From: Venturia oleaginea
Taxonomy: Eukaryota; Ascomycota; Dothideomycetes; Venturiales; Venturiaceae
NCBI GenBank assembly: GCA_013176395.1
Contig: JABMLP010000031.1
Location: 186,001-250,000 of the forward strand
DNA: 64,000 nucleotides
Direction: 5' to 3'
Part shown: positions 19,727 to 32,100 of the stretch, one piece after another
How the letters are laid out: each line of letters opens with the position of its first letter
Position numbering within the stretch: the first letter of the stretch is position 1
Translations under genes and position numbers: made by a program
The notes under the pieces: generated by a model
What the model saw: the letters and a program-made list of their open reading frames with translations, nothing else
What the model was told of the DNA's origin: nothing
The model's database searches: none

Positions 19727-22034
19727 CGCGAATAAAAGAGTAGGGAAAGGTGTGAGAATAACATTGTGTGGCGCATGTTTGTATACATGGAGACACGGGC
19801 AGTACTCCGCGATAATTTCTTCTCTACTGCCTACCCCACGAGGTACTGACTATTTGCCAGTTTCAAGAAACGAATATTCAGGCAACGATACTTCGAAGAA
19901 TTCTATTGTGCTTGCAGAAAAGACGTTAGCACTTGACAAGAATTTATAAAGTCTCTCCGACTCTTTCGCAGGCGTACATCTTATTTATGCAGGCGTAGAA
20001 TGCCGTCCGGTCAGTACAGAGTCCGTGCGAATAAGGAACATCAAAATCCTAATTTTATTTAGGTGCGGGTACGAGAAATAGCGGTTTAAAGTCTACAGGT
20101 AAAAACTCTTACTGATGAACAAGCCAAGTGTTAATGTCTTTGCTGCTAGCACAATAGGAGAACATGCGTTGAAAAGTAGTGAAGAGAATGTTCACGGGAT
20201 GGCTCTGGTTTGGTCTCTCGACTCCGTAAGAATCAACCTGTTGTCAAAACAAGGTCAGCCTTATCGACATGTTTCGAGGGCTTGCACAGTCATGGAACCT
20301 CCCGTCGTCACTCCTGCTGGACGAGGTTAGGTGAATTGGCTATTAATGTTCAGGCTCAGTAAAGGTTTTCAACTCCTGCCATGCTCTTACAGCAAAACTG
20401 AGGTTAGCATCATTGGATTTGAACCTGATAGTGTCTTTTGCTTCCCCAATGTGATCATTTCCTCAACCCGACGAAGGTTACGTCCCTGCGAAACAGTCAC
20501 AGTTTGTGCTCCCCAGATAAATCCTAGGTCATAGGGCCAGGTCCTCCGTACGACGTGGTCGCAGTTCACAAGTCTAAGACTAGGACTTGGAGACTTTCTC
20601 GTACCATTAATGGGCCTGTTTGGTAGCATAGCCTTTTCGCATGACGGCAGGTGTAGGAAGTAAATTGATCGATGTTCGACCGGTTTGCAGGCTGGAAACT
20701 GTCGCCCCCAACATGCTGTCTTGCTCAAGGTATTGCATGCTCGCTTGAAGATTAATAGTCGCCTTGGTAATATTGATCGAGAAAGACTGCGAAAGATGTT
20801 GTTGAAAAAGGGAGATGAAGTGAGGTCCGTTCGCCATTGTTTTGGTATGCGCACGGCCGAAACGAGATCTTTCGAAGATAGGGATGTCACGTATCTCCAG
20901 TGTTCATTCCCAATGTTCGCGCGGGATCTTCTTCGCATCCTCATCAACCAAATTTCCAATTTTGCCGAATGACACACGATATGTATGGCCTCCCGTGACT
21001 TCCAAGTATCTCGAGCAACAGAAATTGACGGCACCACTGTGAGCATATCAACATGATACAGGAGCAGGAGCATGGAGAAGACTAAGCACGAGACACGAGG
21101 CTCTGTAACCGAGAACATCGGAAGAAGATGCAAGATCACCGTCTGTGAAACAATTCAAGAAGGCTGAGATACTATTCTTAAAAAGCCTCATAATCACTTT
21201 CAGAGGTCTTGTCACCTATACAGGAAAGCCTCGGCAGACCGATCGACGAGGGAACATCATACTCAGACCGAAAGGAGAGAAAACTATGCAGATTCCAGTG
21301 GCAACGAGAGTATCTTCAAGCGAAGGGCCTTACTTTAAGGAACTCCAGCCGAAAAAGATCTTTGTTGCGAAACTCCTGTCGCAGGTAGACGATCGATACC
21401 CTGTCGTGCCTGGTACAACTTCCCGATCAATTACTCGTCGAAATCACCCTCTCGACCATTCACCAAACAGCTTCCAAGAGATTCTCAGTCAGACAACCTT
21501 CATCTGTCTAGCCTGGTTCAAAACATGACGGCCAAAACACCCAGAGAAGATAATATCTCCAAATCAGGCCACAATAAAATCGGGACGTTCGCTCCAGATT
21601 CTGTCCCTTAATCATGTAACAAGGGTCTTATAGTACCCGTAAACTCGCACCTGCATTTCTAAGCAAAAACGTGTTTTCGATCCACGGAAGTCGGAGTGAA
21701 CAATATAGATGTCGCCGACTTCTTCTCGTTCCGAGCCAAGGCTACCAACCAGAGACATACCGTGACTACACATTGATCATAGCACGATGAGTTACCCGGC
21801 GCTATACCTCTAATCAGCATGATGGCCGTTGGCGTAAAGCTTGTGGTCTACCACGACCAAATCGAATCTCGGAGTTGATATTAATGTTTCTAATCAGTAG
21901 TGGCTAGAAGGGTGGCTCATGGGATTATGGAGCCTTACATATAGTTTGAGTGCTTCTCAGTGTTAAGTTCCAAGTACTCGATTCCCGACAAGTTTTCACA
22001 TCCCACCAAGTCACTCCTTGCGATACTACTCAGC
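19727..22034. other. Gene-poor region; one unassigned 250-codon frame
   Basis: The left end is the xylanase promoter. A minus frame at 20387-21139 (250 codons) has no recognisable domain and overlaps shorter open frames in other phases, so it is weak evidence for a gene. No RNA gene or transposon ends seen. The part from 21,530 to 22,034 is probably the promoter of the secreted protein gene. Confidence 0.3.
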
Positions 22035-22563
22035 ATGCGTTTCTCTTCAGCACTCGCTGCCAGCGTCCTGGCCCTCATGTACGTAACGCTGTAACCTTCA
22101 ACGCAAAGACGCCGCTGACTCAAATTCAAGCTCCTCCGTCTCCGCCGCCCCAACGCCAGAGGGGAAGACTTTCAAACTCCAAATTATCACCAACCACGGA
22201 AAAGGCGAGACCTTCTACCTAGGCGCCAACGGCGCTGTCACCGACAAAGCCCAAGCCGTCGACTGCACCATCAACGCCAAGACTGCCCTCGAATGCAACG
22301 GCAAGAGTCTTGTCTACAGCTCCGGACATACCTTTGACAACAACCCGATTAAATTGACGGCCCCTACGGCAAAGAGCACTGGTTTCGAAATCAAAGCTGA
22401 TGATGTCATTGAATGGAAAAACAGTGGAATCAAGATCAACATCTCGACGCACACTGGGCAGACCAAACTTTTTGCTGAGGTCTGCAATGGTTCGGGTCAC
22501 GGTGATAAGGAAGGTGGCATGAATGGATTCGTGCCAAGTCTTATCAAGGCTGTTTACGTTTAG
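22035..22563 (+). CDS. Small secreted protein, effector-like
   Basis: Exon 1 is 22035-22078 and exon 2 is 22131-22563, with a 52-nt intron (GTACGT...TTCAAG) giving 158 aa. The N-terminus MRFSSALAASVLALISSVSA is a clear signal peptide, with likely cleavage before APTPEG. The mature part is small, Lys/Asn-rich and has three cysteines (VDCTIN, LECNGK, EVCNGS), so at most one disulfide. The pattern of beta-strand-like repeats (FKLQIITNHGKGETFYLG, FEIKADDVIEWKNSG) suggests a compact beta fold. No named family recognised. A secreted orphan of this size next to cell-wall enzymes is a reasonable effector or cell-surface candidate, but that is inference. Confidence 0.75.
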
Positions 22564-24365
22564 ATGGAAGAGTTTAGGTTGCTTAGGTGGAGGATTGTTG
22601 GCTTGGCCGGTTGAATTGCGACTGTAGACATGAGCAGAATTTGCTGTCCAGGAATATGTTTTCTTCTTGATACTTTTGTGTGTGTCTGAGAATGTGATGT
22701 TCACGCCAACCATAAGGAAGTACAACATCGAATAGGGCCATTCGAATCTTATTCGATATTTTGTTAAGCTGGAACGTAATAATCAATACGTCATCCAACA
22801 TAACAGATTTAGTCGCGACCTGGTAACCATGTTTGGGAAATTCGTAAGGAAAGGCTTGCACCGAGCCTAGTCGTGAAGCTGCTTATGCGATGGACAGTGC
22901 CATGAATTTCAAAAACTACGAACCTCATCTCTGAACGACATCATAGTTCATCAGATTCTCGTAGCGATAACTATCTCAGAATCTTCAATTCCGGAGGAGG
23001 CCAAAGACAGGAATTTGTCGGAACACGCCCTGGAGAAGGGAAATGTCGACGCGTTCTCCATTCCCATCATGCGTCCGTGTCATCTCGGGACTCTAGAGAC
23101 CACGGATCTCGAGATAGAGGTATCAAGACGTGATTGTGCATCAGGCGAACGGGATCCGTTGGGTATTGTATGTGGTGTTTGTCGTGATGGCCGTTGCGGA
23201 AGAGAAAGGATTTACCGGCACCGGCCGGGTCATCTTCGGAATTATACCCACTACTTCTTCTCGCCAGAATTCGTTTCAACAAACTCCACTCACAATCGTT
23301 ACCAATAATTCATATCTTCTTCGTTGGCCTCACCGAAAACATATCTTCACATTGGTATATTGATAGTATGGCGGCCTTGCAACGAAACCAGGCAGTTGCT
23401 TACAGCACAAAACTATGCAAACGGATGCGTTAGCTCGAATATTGTTCGCTGTACTTCGAATAATTATACTGTTGCTGACAGGTTGACCAGTAATATAGCA
23501 GAGCTTCTTCAGGCACATCCTGATGGAAAGGCCTATTGCCACACGCACAAAAGAAAATCATTGTTTGAAGATCCAAAGCACTAATTCGATAGATCTCATT
23601 TTGGAATTTCGACTTGGTGCCGATTCGAGATCATGGAGAAGATGGTATGGGCTTTGATGCAGGAGCTAATCATGGTCTTTTGACCGTATGCAGTAGATGC
23701 CACTGGCATACTTTCTTTGTCTCCAGCGAGAGCGGAAGGCTTTGTGCAATGCTCCGGTCACTTATTCCAATATCCCCTCATGACGCCCTGACGATCTCAC
23801 ACGTAAAATCTACAGTCTAGCCCCGGCCATGCAACAATCCGCGGCGGGGCCGAGTAGGGCCAGGACGACTCGGCGGCGGATAGGTAAGTATATTCTACTA
23901 TCCGTCGTATAGCCCGGGATACTAGGCGGGGAAAAGTATTCTATATAATTATCCTGGCCTCCAAAGTCGAATTTCCAACCTGCACGAGGCGGAAGCTATG
24001 AACCTTCCATATCGTTTCGACGATGATGGGAGAGCTGATGGAAATCGCTGTCCGTGGACTCACCCTCCACGGGCATCGGACGGCACGTGGTGGTGGTTTG
24101 CCTGGTAGAGCGGACTCTACCACACCACGAGCGATGCTCCTGGACACAGGGAAAACTCAGTACGTAGTAAGAGATGGCAATACAGCGATTACACGAAGAG
24201 CAACGTATACTGGAAGTACCACGCTGGCACCGAGTCGGAGGAGTTCAAGTCCCGCCAAGGCCGCACAAAGAGTCCAAAATTCTTAACTACGACTACTACC
24301 TTGCCTGCTTCCTACACCACCTCACCTACTCTATACCGGGCGTGTACCGATACCTCCTCCGCAAT
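22564..24365. other. Gene-poor region, no gene recognised
   Basis: Many short frames without identifiable products. Around 23,820-23,940 a GC-rich patch (CCGCGGCGGGGCC) alternates with TA-rich sequence and contains the inverted pair GGATAG/CTATCC, suggesting old repeat DNA. Confidence 0.3.
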
Positions 24366-24620
24366 AGTCTGAAGAGACTCCACCTCACCTACCTTACCTA
24401 CCTCACCTACCTTATCTACTACGCAAAAGTCTGAAGAGACATCACCTCACCTACCACCAACGATGGCGCGAGAGTCCAAAGGGGCCGCAATAGGAGCTGG
24501 AGGATAAAGGGCAGGGTAACATCGAAAAGTGAGCGGAATAGAGAAGGCAAAGGGCAGGAGGAGAAGGAAAAAGGGCAAGGTAACATCGAAAAGTGAGCGG
24601 GGAGGAGGAGGACCACCCCC
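24366..24620. repeat. Local tandem and direct repeats
   Basis: GTCTGAAGAGAC followed by CACCTCACCTACC occurs at about 24,367 and 24,430, with CCTACCTCACC/CCTACCTTACC units between. Further on, a 25-bp direct repeat beginning GGTAACATCGAAAAGTG occurs near 24,517 and 24,579 in a purine-rich context. These look like degenerate minisatellites; no element ends are visible. Confidence 0.5.
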
Positions 24621-27600
24621 GGTACAGGGACAAAGGGCAGGGGTGATAGGGAGGGAAAGGGCAGGTTAAGGGTAGGAGAGTATTCTGGTGATGTGAGTTG
24701 GGGGGACAACGGACCACGGCAGGTTAAGGTATGGTATTTACGGGGGATAGGAAATATCCGTACATGACGGTTCTCATGTGAAACGACAGCAGATTTTAGG
24801 CAGAGGACGCGACTTAGGAGCCGTAGAGGAGCTGTACTGGCGGGAGTAGGATAGATGACCCGGGTAGTAAAGCAGGGGGCATAGTAAGAGTAGGTGTACG
24901 GCCAAGTCGAGAGACGTCAAGATAGCGAAGGGACCGGACCGTTGATGACCCCCTTACGCACCGTATGGATTCCGCTCAGGATAGACCCGGGAGGCTTTTT
25001 CAGCCCAGAGAGTTAATTTTTGCGATTGTAGATAGAGATTGTGGGCACACGGCACAGCAGCTATTACATAACACGTAAAATCTGATTATTATTATATAAT
25101 TATCCTAATTAAGAAGTAGAATACCCCGCTTATAATCTCGCTTTTAAACCCGTACCTCTTTGGATCTTGGGCTTTCTCCTGTAGCCCTATGTAAACCCTG
25201 CTTCCGCCCTTTCGTCTAAAAGGAGGGTGAATATAATAAGGACGAGAAAGCTCTCTGGGGAGTTCCCAAGGTCTGTAGACTACTTGTCACCCGCCGGGCT
25301 TAGGCGGTAAATATTAGGCGGGAGGTTGCATGGCCTGGTCTAGCCTTAGAGGTCGAGGTCAAACGAGCCCAAGTCCAGATCTCTCCTGCATATTCAAGGC
25401 TATCACCGTATTCACGGACGGAGCCGGTCCGCAAGGCTAGTCTCTCCCTTCACCAGATCTGGATCTCTCAGCCCCGGCGCTGAGAAATGAATATCCGCCA
25501 CTGTCTCCTTGAACTGGCACACATGGCGTCAACACAAAGAGAAAGCTGGATACCCGAACCGTCGGACTCAGTCTGCTGGGTCGACGTCTGCAGGGCCAGA
25601 GGCTGACGCACGAGGCCGGTACCGAGTATCGTGGCGATCCGGCATTTTACAGACCGGGATATGTATCGTGGCCGGGGGTTATTTCAGGACGATTGCGAAC
25701 GTTCTTGCATCGTGGCGAGATCGCGATGAAGAAAATATTATTTTTATCATGAAAGTGACGATCGGGTTGCAGCAAGCTGAAGAATCTGTTTCGATCCGAG
25801 TGGTGGATGGTGAAGATCTTGATTTTCTCACAAGTCCTAAGACATTGGGACGAGATTTTGGAGAGAGCCACGAATGATAGAAGATCTGAGGGAAAAGAAA
25901 GTCTTGGAGGCAATGGAAGGAAGTCTGGAAACACTGAACTTGAGAAGTACAAGATGTTGTGTGCAACTTGCCACACGACGAACAGATTCAACCTAGGACC
26001 CGGTTGGCATGCAAAGAGCGCTTCGAGTCTCGACTTTGAATGAGCGAGAGACGACCATGAAAATCGGAGATCCATGATTAGGGTCTCAAGTTCTACTGGT
26101 TGATCGTAGGTTCATCAAACCTCTCGAGAATCATGGCGCACGCCTCAGAGCTGACCCGAAAATCGAGGAAAGCTCACCAGGCCGACAGCAAATGTCTCAA
26201 CTAGTTCAGTCTAAGATCATTGCACCTCCAGACTCTCACAGCCATCTCTACGCCTAATTAGCATATCAGCACCGCTGTCAATTCACACTTTGCCATTTCT
26301 ACTCACTTCGCAGACAGGAATGCAAGCAGTGACGGTTCACACGGCACGCCCCTGAAGCTCACAATAACGATGGGTAACATCCAACAAGGCGCAAACGGCC
26401 CAAAGATCTTCAACAGGCCTGCACCTCTTTCCTCACAGGTAATAAGAGCAATGATCCCCACCCCTCTCCTGGGATGATTTGCATTGCTCACAACACCCCA
26501 GCTGTAGCTGCAGCACACAGAAAAATCGTGCAAGGGCATTGTCCAGGCAAACGATAAAGGGCAGGATCTTGTACCGTGTTTAATTGATGGAGTCGCACTT
26601 GTAGGGAGTAGAGCTATGAGAATAGTTCGTAAGGATTCGATTCGAGGATCAGAATAGAGGTTCGTATGAGCATGGTTGGAGGGTGTGTCGCACGACATCA
26701 GGAATGCGTGCGTGTCAAGCGAAGAATAGAAGCAAGGGCGAACCGAAAACCTGAAATCTGCCCTCTGCAGTCTGTAATCAACACCCCACCGTCGGAACTT
26801 CGTTTCAGTAGTTCTATCGAATGCCTGGGCGTGATTACACGGCTGCTCACCGCTTTTTCTCCTTTCATCCTTCATGGAGACTCCAACCTCGAGCCCGAAC
26901 GTATCAATACCCCCTTACATCAAATCAAATCATCATCGTTTGCTTTCGCTTTTGCATTCTACCACAATCCTCAATCTACATACCAGTACCAGTACCAGTG
27001 CATCAATAATCAGACCCAGCAAAAACAATGCATGAAACATGCGAGCGTCGATTCTCATCCCATCCAATGGGAGTTAGTGGAGATTTACAACCTCTGGCGA
27101 GATATCTGTGATCATCACGCGCGCTAAATCGACAATCAGACCAATGATATATCAGCGCATGTATTTCCGTTGCGATTGCTGGTACTGTGGAGCTAGTGTA
27201 AAGATTTTGCATATCCGTAGCTGTGAATTCTCGATACTTGAGTTGTGAACTTTTATGAATCGTGATACAACTCAATACTACTGCTGCTATATAAAACATA
27301 TCCAAGTCTTCTTCACAGAAAACGACACAATCCATATACAGAGGGAGGGAGGGGGACAATTAGGGACCTACTCTTCTAACCGCTAAAACGTAATAGATAA
27401 TACAACCAGAAAGACGCAAACGCTTGCTAGCCACACCATGGGCAGGGGATATATCCTCCGCAATCAACCAACATTGAACCAAAATATCGAGGGCCGAAAA
27501 TGTCTATGTATGTACACACTCCTTCACCAATCCCAAATCACCTCATCAGACCTAAAAGCTTCCGGACCAACCATTCCAGGCCAGCCAAACCACAACCCAA

Positions 27601-27826
27601 GTCATCCATTCCAGAAAATGACCACCATCCGAATAACCACCACGCTTAATGCTTCATTCTCTCCTCACGTGAGATGCAACACCGAAACACATGCTCATTA
27701 TACACCCCCCATTTCTACGAAAGTTTCGATCCCTTACTTCTGCACCTGCTGCCAGTTTGTTGCTAATGATGATGATGAACGCTAAAAACAATATACCTAA
27801 TTGCAAACCATGATAACCATTGTAAA
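24621..27826. other. Gene-poor region, no gene recognised
   Basis: The part from 24,700 to 25,500 mixes GC-rich and very AT-rich (ATTATTATATAATTATCC) segments, like transposon-derived DNA. Frames at 25,509-25,877 (plus), 26,303-26,875 (minus) and 26,666-27,127 (plus) overlap each other, and none shows a domain. I call no gene. The sequence right of 27,150 is the 3' flank of the fasciclin gene. Confidence 0.3.
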
Positions 27827-29934
27827 TCACTTGTCGCTTTTCTTTGTCGCTGCCTCGGGCATGCCCGTCTTCACTGGCGTGGAGAACAGGTCTTCTTGTC
27901 CCCAATTGACATCACGGACAGGACTCGTGGTGGGTGTGGTCAAGGTGGGAAATTGATTCGTGGCGAGCTGATATTCTCTAAAGGAGGACATCTGGTCTTA
28001 ATTAGTTGGGCTATCCGAAAGTTTGTGCTCGATGAAACTCACCGGGCTAATAGGCGACCTTGGGCCTTCACTGTTCGACATTGATGGTCGGACACGTCCT
28101 TCCCCGAGCTCAGGGGTCATTATCCTCTCCGAAGAAGTCTCATCAATCGGCGTGTCGGGCACAATATCCCTATTCGCTTCCATTATCCGCGAAATTCCAA
28201 ACACCTCCTGCGTTGAAGTGGGTTTTGTCGCGTGATCCGATGGCCTGTAGACACCTCCATCACTGTTGTTCCTCATGTTCTCACGCTCTTGCTTGTCGAA
28301 CGGTGATTGCGTGTTTTCCCTCTCGTTTTCCGACCTAATCCTGTCCTTTTCATTTATCCGCTCCATCCTGATATCCATCGACTTCCTCCTCGAACGTGCA
28401 TCGCTGCTGATCACGTCAAGCCTTTCTTTCGTGTCCAACTCCTTCAATGAAGCCGTCTCCGCGCCTCCATATAATTCAACTGGCTTCCACATGGCTGCAG
28501 GCAACTCCGCCATGATCTGCGACTGTTTCATCAGGAGATGCTATCTCATGCACTTTTTCGAGTTTGTATTCGCCACTAAGCTCATTGATAGATACTTTCC
28601 TGCCTTTGCCGGTGCGACGAGGGGAAACATAAATGGCAATTCCAATAAGCCCTAGGGCAGTTAAGGCAACAACAAATCCTATGCCCACCTTAGCGCCAAC
28701 AGGAAGAGTGTCAGTTTTCGATCGGGGCGAGGGACTCGCCACAGGAGTCGTCGTGTTATTCCCTCCATTTAGTGCAAGTAGGGGCTCGGGCAAGTTATTT
28801 GGCTGAGAGAAATTCAAAGTACTGGTAAACAATTTTCAGCATTCTGAATGGAAGACATGGATGAGAAAGTGACGCACCTATCAAGGATGTGGAGTACGCC
28901 ATTGTAAACTAGCCAATCTGTAGCAATTATCTTTGCATCGTTGATATATGTAGCACCATCGACTATTCGCATTGTGGCGTTTTCTCCATGCTGGGAAGTC
29001 ATCGTAAGATTGTTGCTGAAGTCTGGCGAGTACATCAAGTAATCTGGGAACAGATGATAGTCTGTTATTGCAACGACGTAATCCGTTGTGTACTGCGAAA
29101 TTTCGGGCAATCTGTCATTGGGTATGAAGCTTTCATATAGGAATCAGTCGGTGATACAACGAGATTGAAGCAGAACTTACAGCGTATAGTATCTACTAGG
29201 TAAGTTTTGGTGCGAGGTCTCTCTAGGCAGTTTGGTTGCCAGATTGTAACCAGCAGTGAAATTTCCGGCTCTCAGAGATCCAACTGTAGTACCTGGCATG
29301 GTGAAAACTGTATCAACCACATTAAGCAGGCCTGGGAGACCATTTTGTTCCACGTAAGCAATGTCCTTCGCTGGGTTAGTGTCTAGGTCATGACCATTCT
29401 GAATTCGGTACTCACTGGATTAGTGATGACGGAATCCTGATGAAGCCCAGATCGAAATACAGAGGCAGTCGTGAACAGGTGCTCCACTCGCTGGCCGCCC
29501 GAAACATTTGTGTATGCAGGATTGTTGAGCAAAGTCTGAAGAAATTGCGGCTCATCTCCAGCATCGATGAGGGGTGTTCCTATTTGGGACATAATCGGAT
29601 ATCGGCCAAACAATACGTGATATTGCAGAGCCGCCAGTATGGCTCCTGATGAGGTCTGATTTACCGTTGCAGTCTCGTTGAAGGCCAGAAATGCGTCGTT
29701 GGAAGGGGCCATAACTGAGAGCAATGGTTAGCCCACACTTATAGTAATTCTGAGAAGTCGATACTTGCTTGTGACATTTCCCTGGCTCAGCCGTTGGCCG
29801 AAGGATGGGTATCTATCGAGGTAGATTTTGAAAATGGTCAGATTCTGCTCGCTGAGTCTGGCAGCGAGCCTTTCTCCAACCTGAGCCGTCGCCAGTCCAG
29901 CGAGACAAAGGAAAGACAAAAAGAACATTGCCAT
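27827..29934 (-). CDS. Two-domain fasciclin (FAS1) single-pass membrane protein
   Basis: Seven exons on the minus strand: 29934-29769, 29714-29416, 29365-29181, 29129-28878, 28821-28596, 28516-28043 and 27991-27827. All join in frame, giving about 588 aa. A donor at 28553 instead of 28595 would give 602. A signal peptide (MAMFFLSFLCLAGLATAQ) comes first. FAS1 domain 1 has NVTIMAPSNDAFLAF and the end block LNVVDTVFTMP. FAS1 domain 2 has YYTLFIPNDRLPEIS and a second end block, VLHILDSTLN. An Asn/Thr-rich stalk follows, then one membrane segment (GIGFVVALTALGLIGIAIYV), a basic stop-transfer stretch (SPRRTGKGRK) and a long charged cytoplasmic tail. Many NxT/S sites suggest N-glycosylation. FAS1 domains mediate adhesion; a cell-surface adhesion or wall-sensing role is inference. 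Intron 1 is GC-AG (GCAAGT). Confidence 0.88.
29715..29768 (-). other. GC-AG intron in the FAS1 gene
   Basis: A 54-nt intron starting GCAAGT, with branch GGCTAACC and acceptor CTCTCAG. Only this donor joins GNVT to the conserved FAS1 motif as NVTIMAPSNDAF; the nearby GTATCG donor breaks the frame. A|GCAAGT is the known consensus of rare GC-AG introns. Confidence 0.75.
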
Positions 29935-31129
29935 CGAGTTTGGAGGTTGACGTTGAAAAAGTGACTAGATGAGACTGGCATGATAGAGATTCAACAGGAA
30001 CCCGTCCATTTTGGAGGAAATGGCTCGTTCCCAATGGGGCTGCAATAATCTATCAAGCCGCTTTGATGCAAACGATGGTGGCGTTCAACTCTGGGCCAAC
30101 GACTGATAGGACAAAGTGCGGAGTTCCTTGCTGGGCAAAAATGAGAGATGAGCAAAGGTCGAATTGCAGGGAGCATGAAGACCAAGCGGTTCGATTGGCA
30201 TGGTGTGTATTATTTATTGATGTCGGGCTGATGGGGAGTCGTTCTGTCGTTGTTGTCGGATGGAAGGCAGATGGAGGTTGGTCTTGGCCCACCACTCTTC
30301 TCCTCGCTAGGGCTAAACTGCAAGCCTTTCAACGCAACAACATCACCATCCCAAAACATCTAAAACCATTTCATCTACAGACAGTCCCATTGAGAATTTG
30401 CTGGCCTTGCTGGCAATCATCTCCTCGTACGAATACAGCCGAGAAAACCATGTCTCGTCCAAGGCTCGGTTCTGCTTCCAACCAGGTTCTCTGCGTGAAC
30501 ATCTACATGGCCTCATTCCTACGCTAATTCCCATCCATCTTCCAAAACTCGACCTGTCTGTGGCTGTCGGATCCAACGCTGATTATTGGCCCCATTGTTG
30601 GCCTCCAGTATTCCTTCTCATTACGCTTGCTCACCGTGCGCCCGTTCCATCCGTGAATGGAGCGATTGAGCAATTGAAAGCCGGGGACGGGGATAGTATC
30701 AAGCACGGACAGAAGGGCACATGAACGCAGGGATTGCCTAGTATTACAGAAGGTGTCTTGAATCGCACTGTTGCTTGTACAATCTGTCAGTTAAACGTTG
30801 TACATGCCATTTGCTCTGGACTGACCAGGCCTTCAGTCTGCGCGTTTGGCGCTGCATTCAACATTCCCTAAAGCTTGCCTCTCATCTCGTCTGCTTATTG
30901 CCTCATTGGACCCTTCTTCAGTGTATGTTTGTAGAGTAATGTAAATCGAGTATGAGCAGAACGAGGGTAGAGAGTGGAAAGAGGGAGTGTATTAGAACTT
31001 GCCAAATCACGCTCCTCGTTTAGATGGTTAGAGACTTGTTCTGCATAATCCTCGATTCTCCTCACTACCATCTAGCATCAAGACCAGTATCATGGTATTA
31101 TCCACTACCTCTCCCTCCCTCCCGTCCGC
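29935..31129. other. Intergenic, no gene recognised
   Basis: The left end is the FAS1 promoter. Overlapping frames on both strands (for example 30,063-30,527 plus and 30,343-30,576 minus) lack recognisable domains. The right part is the 3' flank of the GTPase gene. Confidence 0.35.
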
Positions 31130-31937
31130 CTACCGCATGACAGGCGGCCTACTCTCCTTATTCCACTCCACCCTCGTCCTAACCCATTCCACCGCCTCCT
31201 CGACCCCCGTCCCCGTCAACGCAGAACAAGGCAGCACCCGTGAGTCCCTAACACTCCCACCCTTCTCGCCCTCAAAAACCCTCCTGACAAACCCCTCCTT
31301 GATCCTCACAACCTCAACACAATCCTCTCGGTCTTGTTTATTCGCCAGTACCAAGAGCGGAATCCCCGAAGTTTCAGAGGATTGGAGAATGGATTCAAGA
31401 ACGAGGCGGCATTCGTCCAGTCTCCCGATATCCCGGGTTGAAGTTGTGGAGGGGGCGTTAGGGTTGAAGGAATCTTGGAGGGTGGAGAGATCGGCGTCAC
31501 CGATGTCTGTTGAATCCAGGACAAAAATGATGGCATGACAGCTACTGTAATAACTCTTCCATATGTTCCTTAGACTGTGTTGTCCGCCTACGTCCCAGAT
31601 TTTGAGGTAGCATTGCGGCAATGTAATCGTAGCGACATTTTGGCCGACGGTGGGGACGGTTTTGAGATTTGGGTGGTAAGGAGCTGAGGAGGTTGCATTT
31701 ATGGGGAGGGCTTTTATGTTTTCGAGGAGGGTTGTTTTGCCGGCGTTGTCGAGGCCGAGGAGGAGGATGGAGTATTCTGGCGGTGATTGTTAGTTGATTG
31801 ATTCGTCGTGGAGCTTAGTTGGGAGAACAGAGTATTTTGAGTAAAGGGAGAGTATATAGAAGGTTATTGAGAGGAGGACATGATATACCCTCTTTACTGG
31901 TGGCATACAAGTAAATACTCTTCGCCAAATGGTACAT
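31130..31937 (-). CDS. ARL3: ARFRP1/Arl3-type small GTPase
   Basis: Exon 1 is 31937-31889 and exon 2 is 31776-31130, with an intron GTATAT...CGCCAG (branch CAACTAAC), giving 231 aa. The N-terminus MYHLAKSIYLYATSKEEY has no Gly2 for myristoylation but starts Met-Tyr. This fits the yeast Arl3/ARFRP1 branch, which is N-acetylated by NatC and recruited to the trans-Golgi through Sys1. GTPase motifs: G1 GLDNAGKT (24-31), switch-1 Thr in VPTVGQN (59), G3 WDVGGQ (77-82), G4 NKQD (162-165) and G5 CSAL (200-203). LKIWDVGGQHSLRNIWKSYY is diagnostic for this subfamily. It is about 30 residues longer than usual because of a Ser/Thr/Asn insert after FVLDSTD. It should act in Golgi recruitment of Arl1 and GRIP golgins. 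It is divergent from the membrane-protein gene, 163 bp away. Confidence 0.88.
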
Positions 31938-32100
31938 GTTGGAGTGTTGCTACATGGCTCCATCGGGAAAGGTACGTGATGGTGATGCGCTTGTGGAGAG
32001 ATCCCTGCTCTCATGATAATCCGATACGCGTGAGGTCATCGTACTCAGCAGCACCATCCTACACCACACCCATCTTATCGCCTCTCAATCACCCGCCATA
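31938..32100. promoter_or_regulatory. Shared divergent promoter region
   Basis: Only 163 bp separate the two start codons of the divergent ARL-like and membrane-protein genes, so their promoters must overlap. CACACC and CATCAC stretches are visible but no certain factor site. Confidence 0.5.

Noticed and set aside
20387..21139. 250-codon minus frame as a gene.
   Set aside because: No recognisable motif, several competing frames and no intron signals linking conserved blocks; left as unassigned.
24090..24262. tRNA-like pieces: GGTAGAGC D-arm-like text near 24,108 and GAGTTCAAGTCC B-box-like text near 24,242.
   Set aside because: They are about 130 bp apart, with no acceptor or anticodon stems that pair; not a tRNA and not clearly a tRNA-derived SINE.
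26303..27127. Overlapping frames on opposite strands (190 and 153 codons).
   Set aside because: Neither has a domain, a signal peptide or a convincing start; mutual overlap suggests chance.
29360..29420. Frame lesion in the second FAS1 exon.
   Set aside because: A CCCAG acceptor too close to the CTAAC branch point breaks frame; the GCGAAG acceptor 5 nt further gives a clean 50-nt intron and joins VITNP to DIAYVEQNG.
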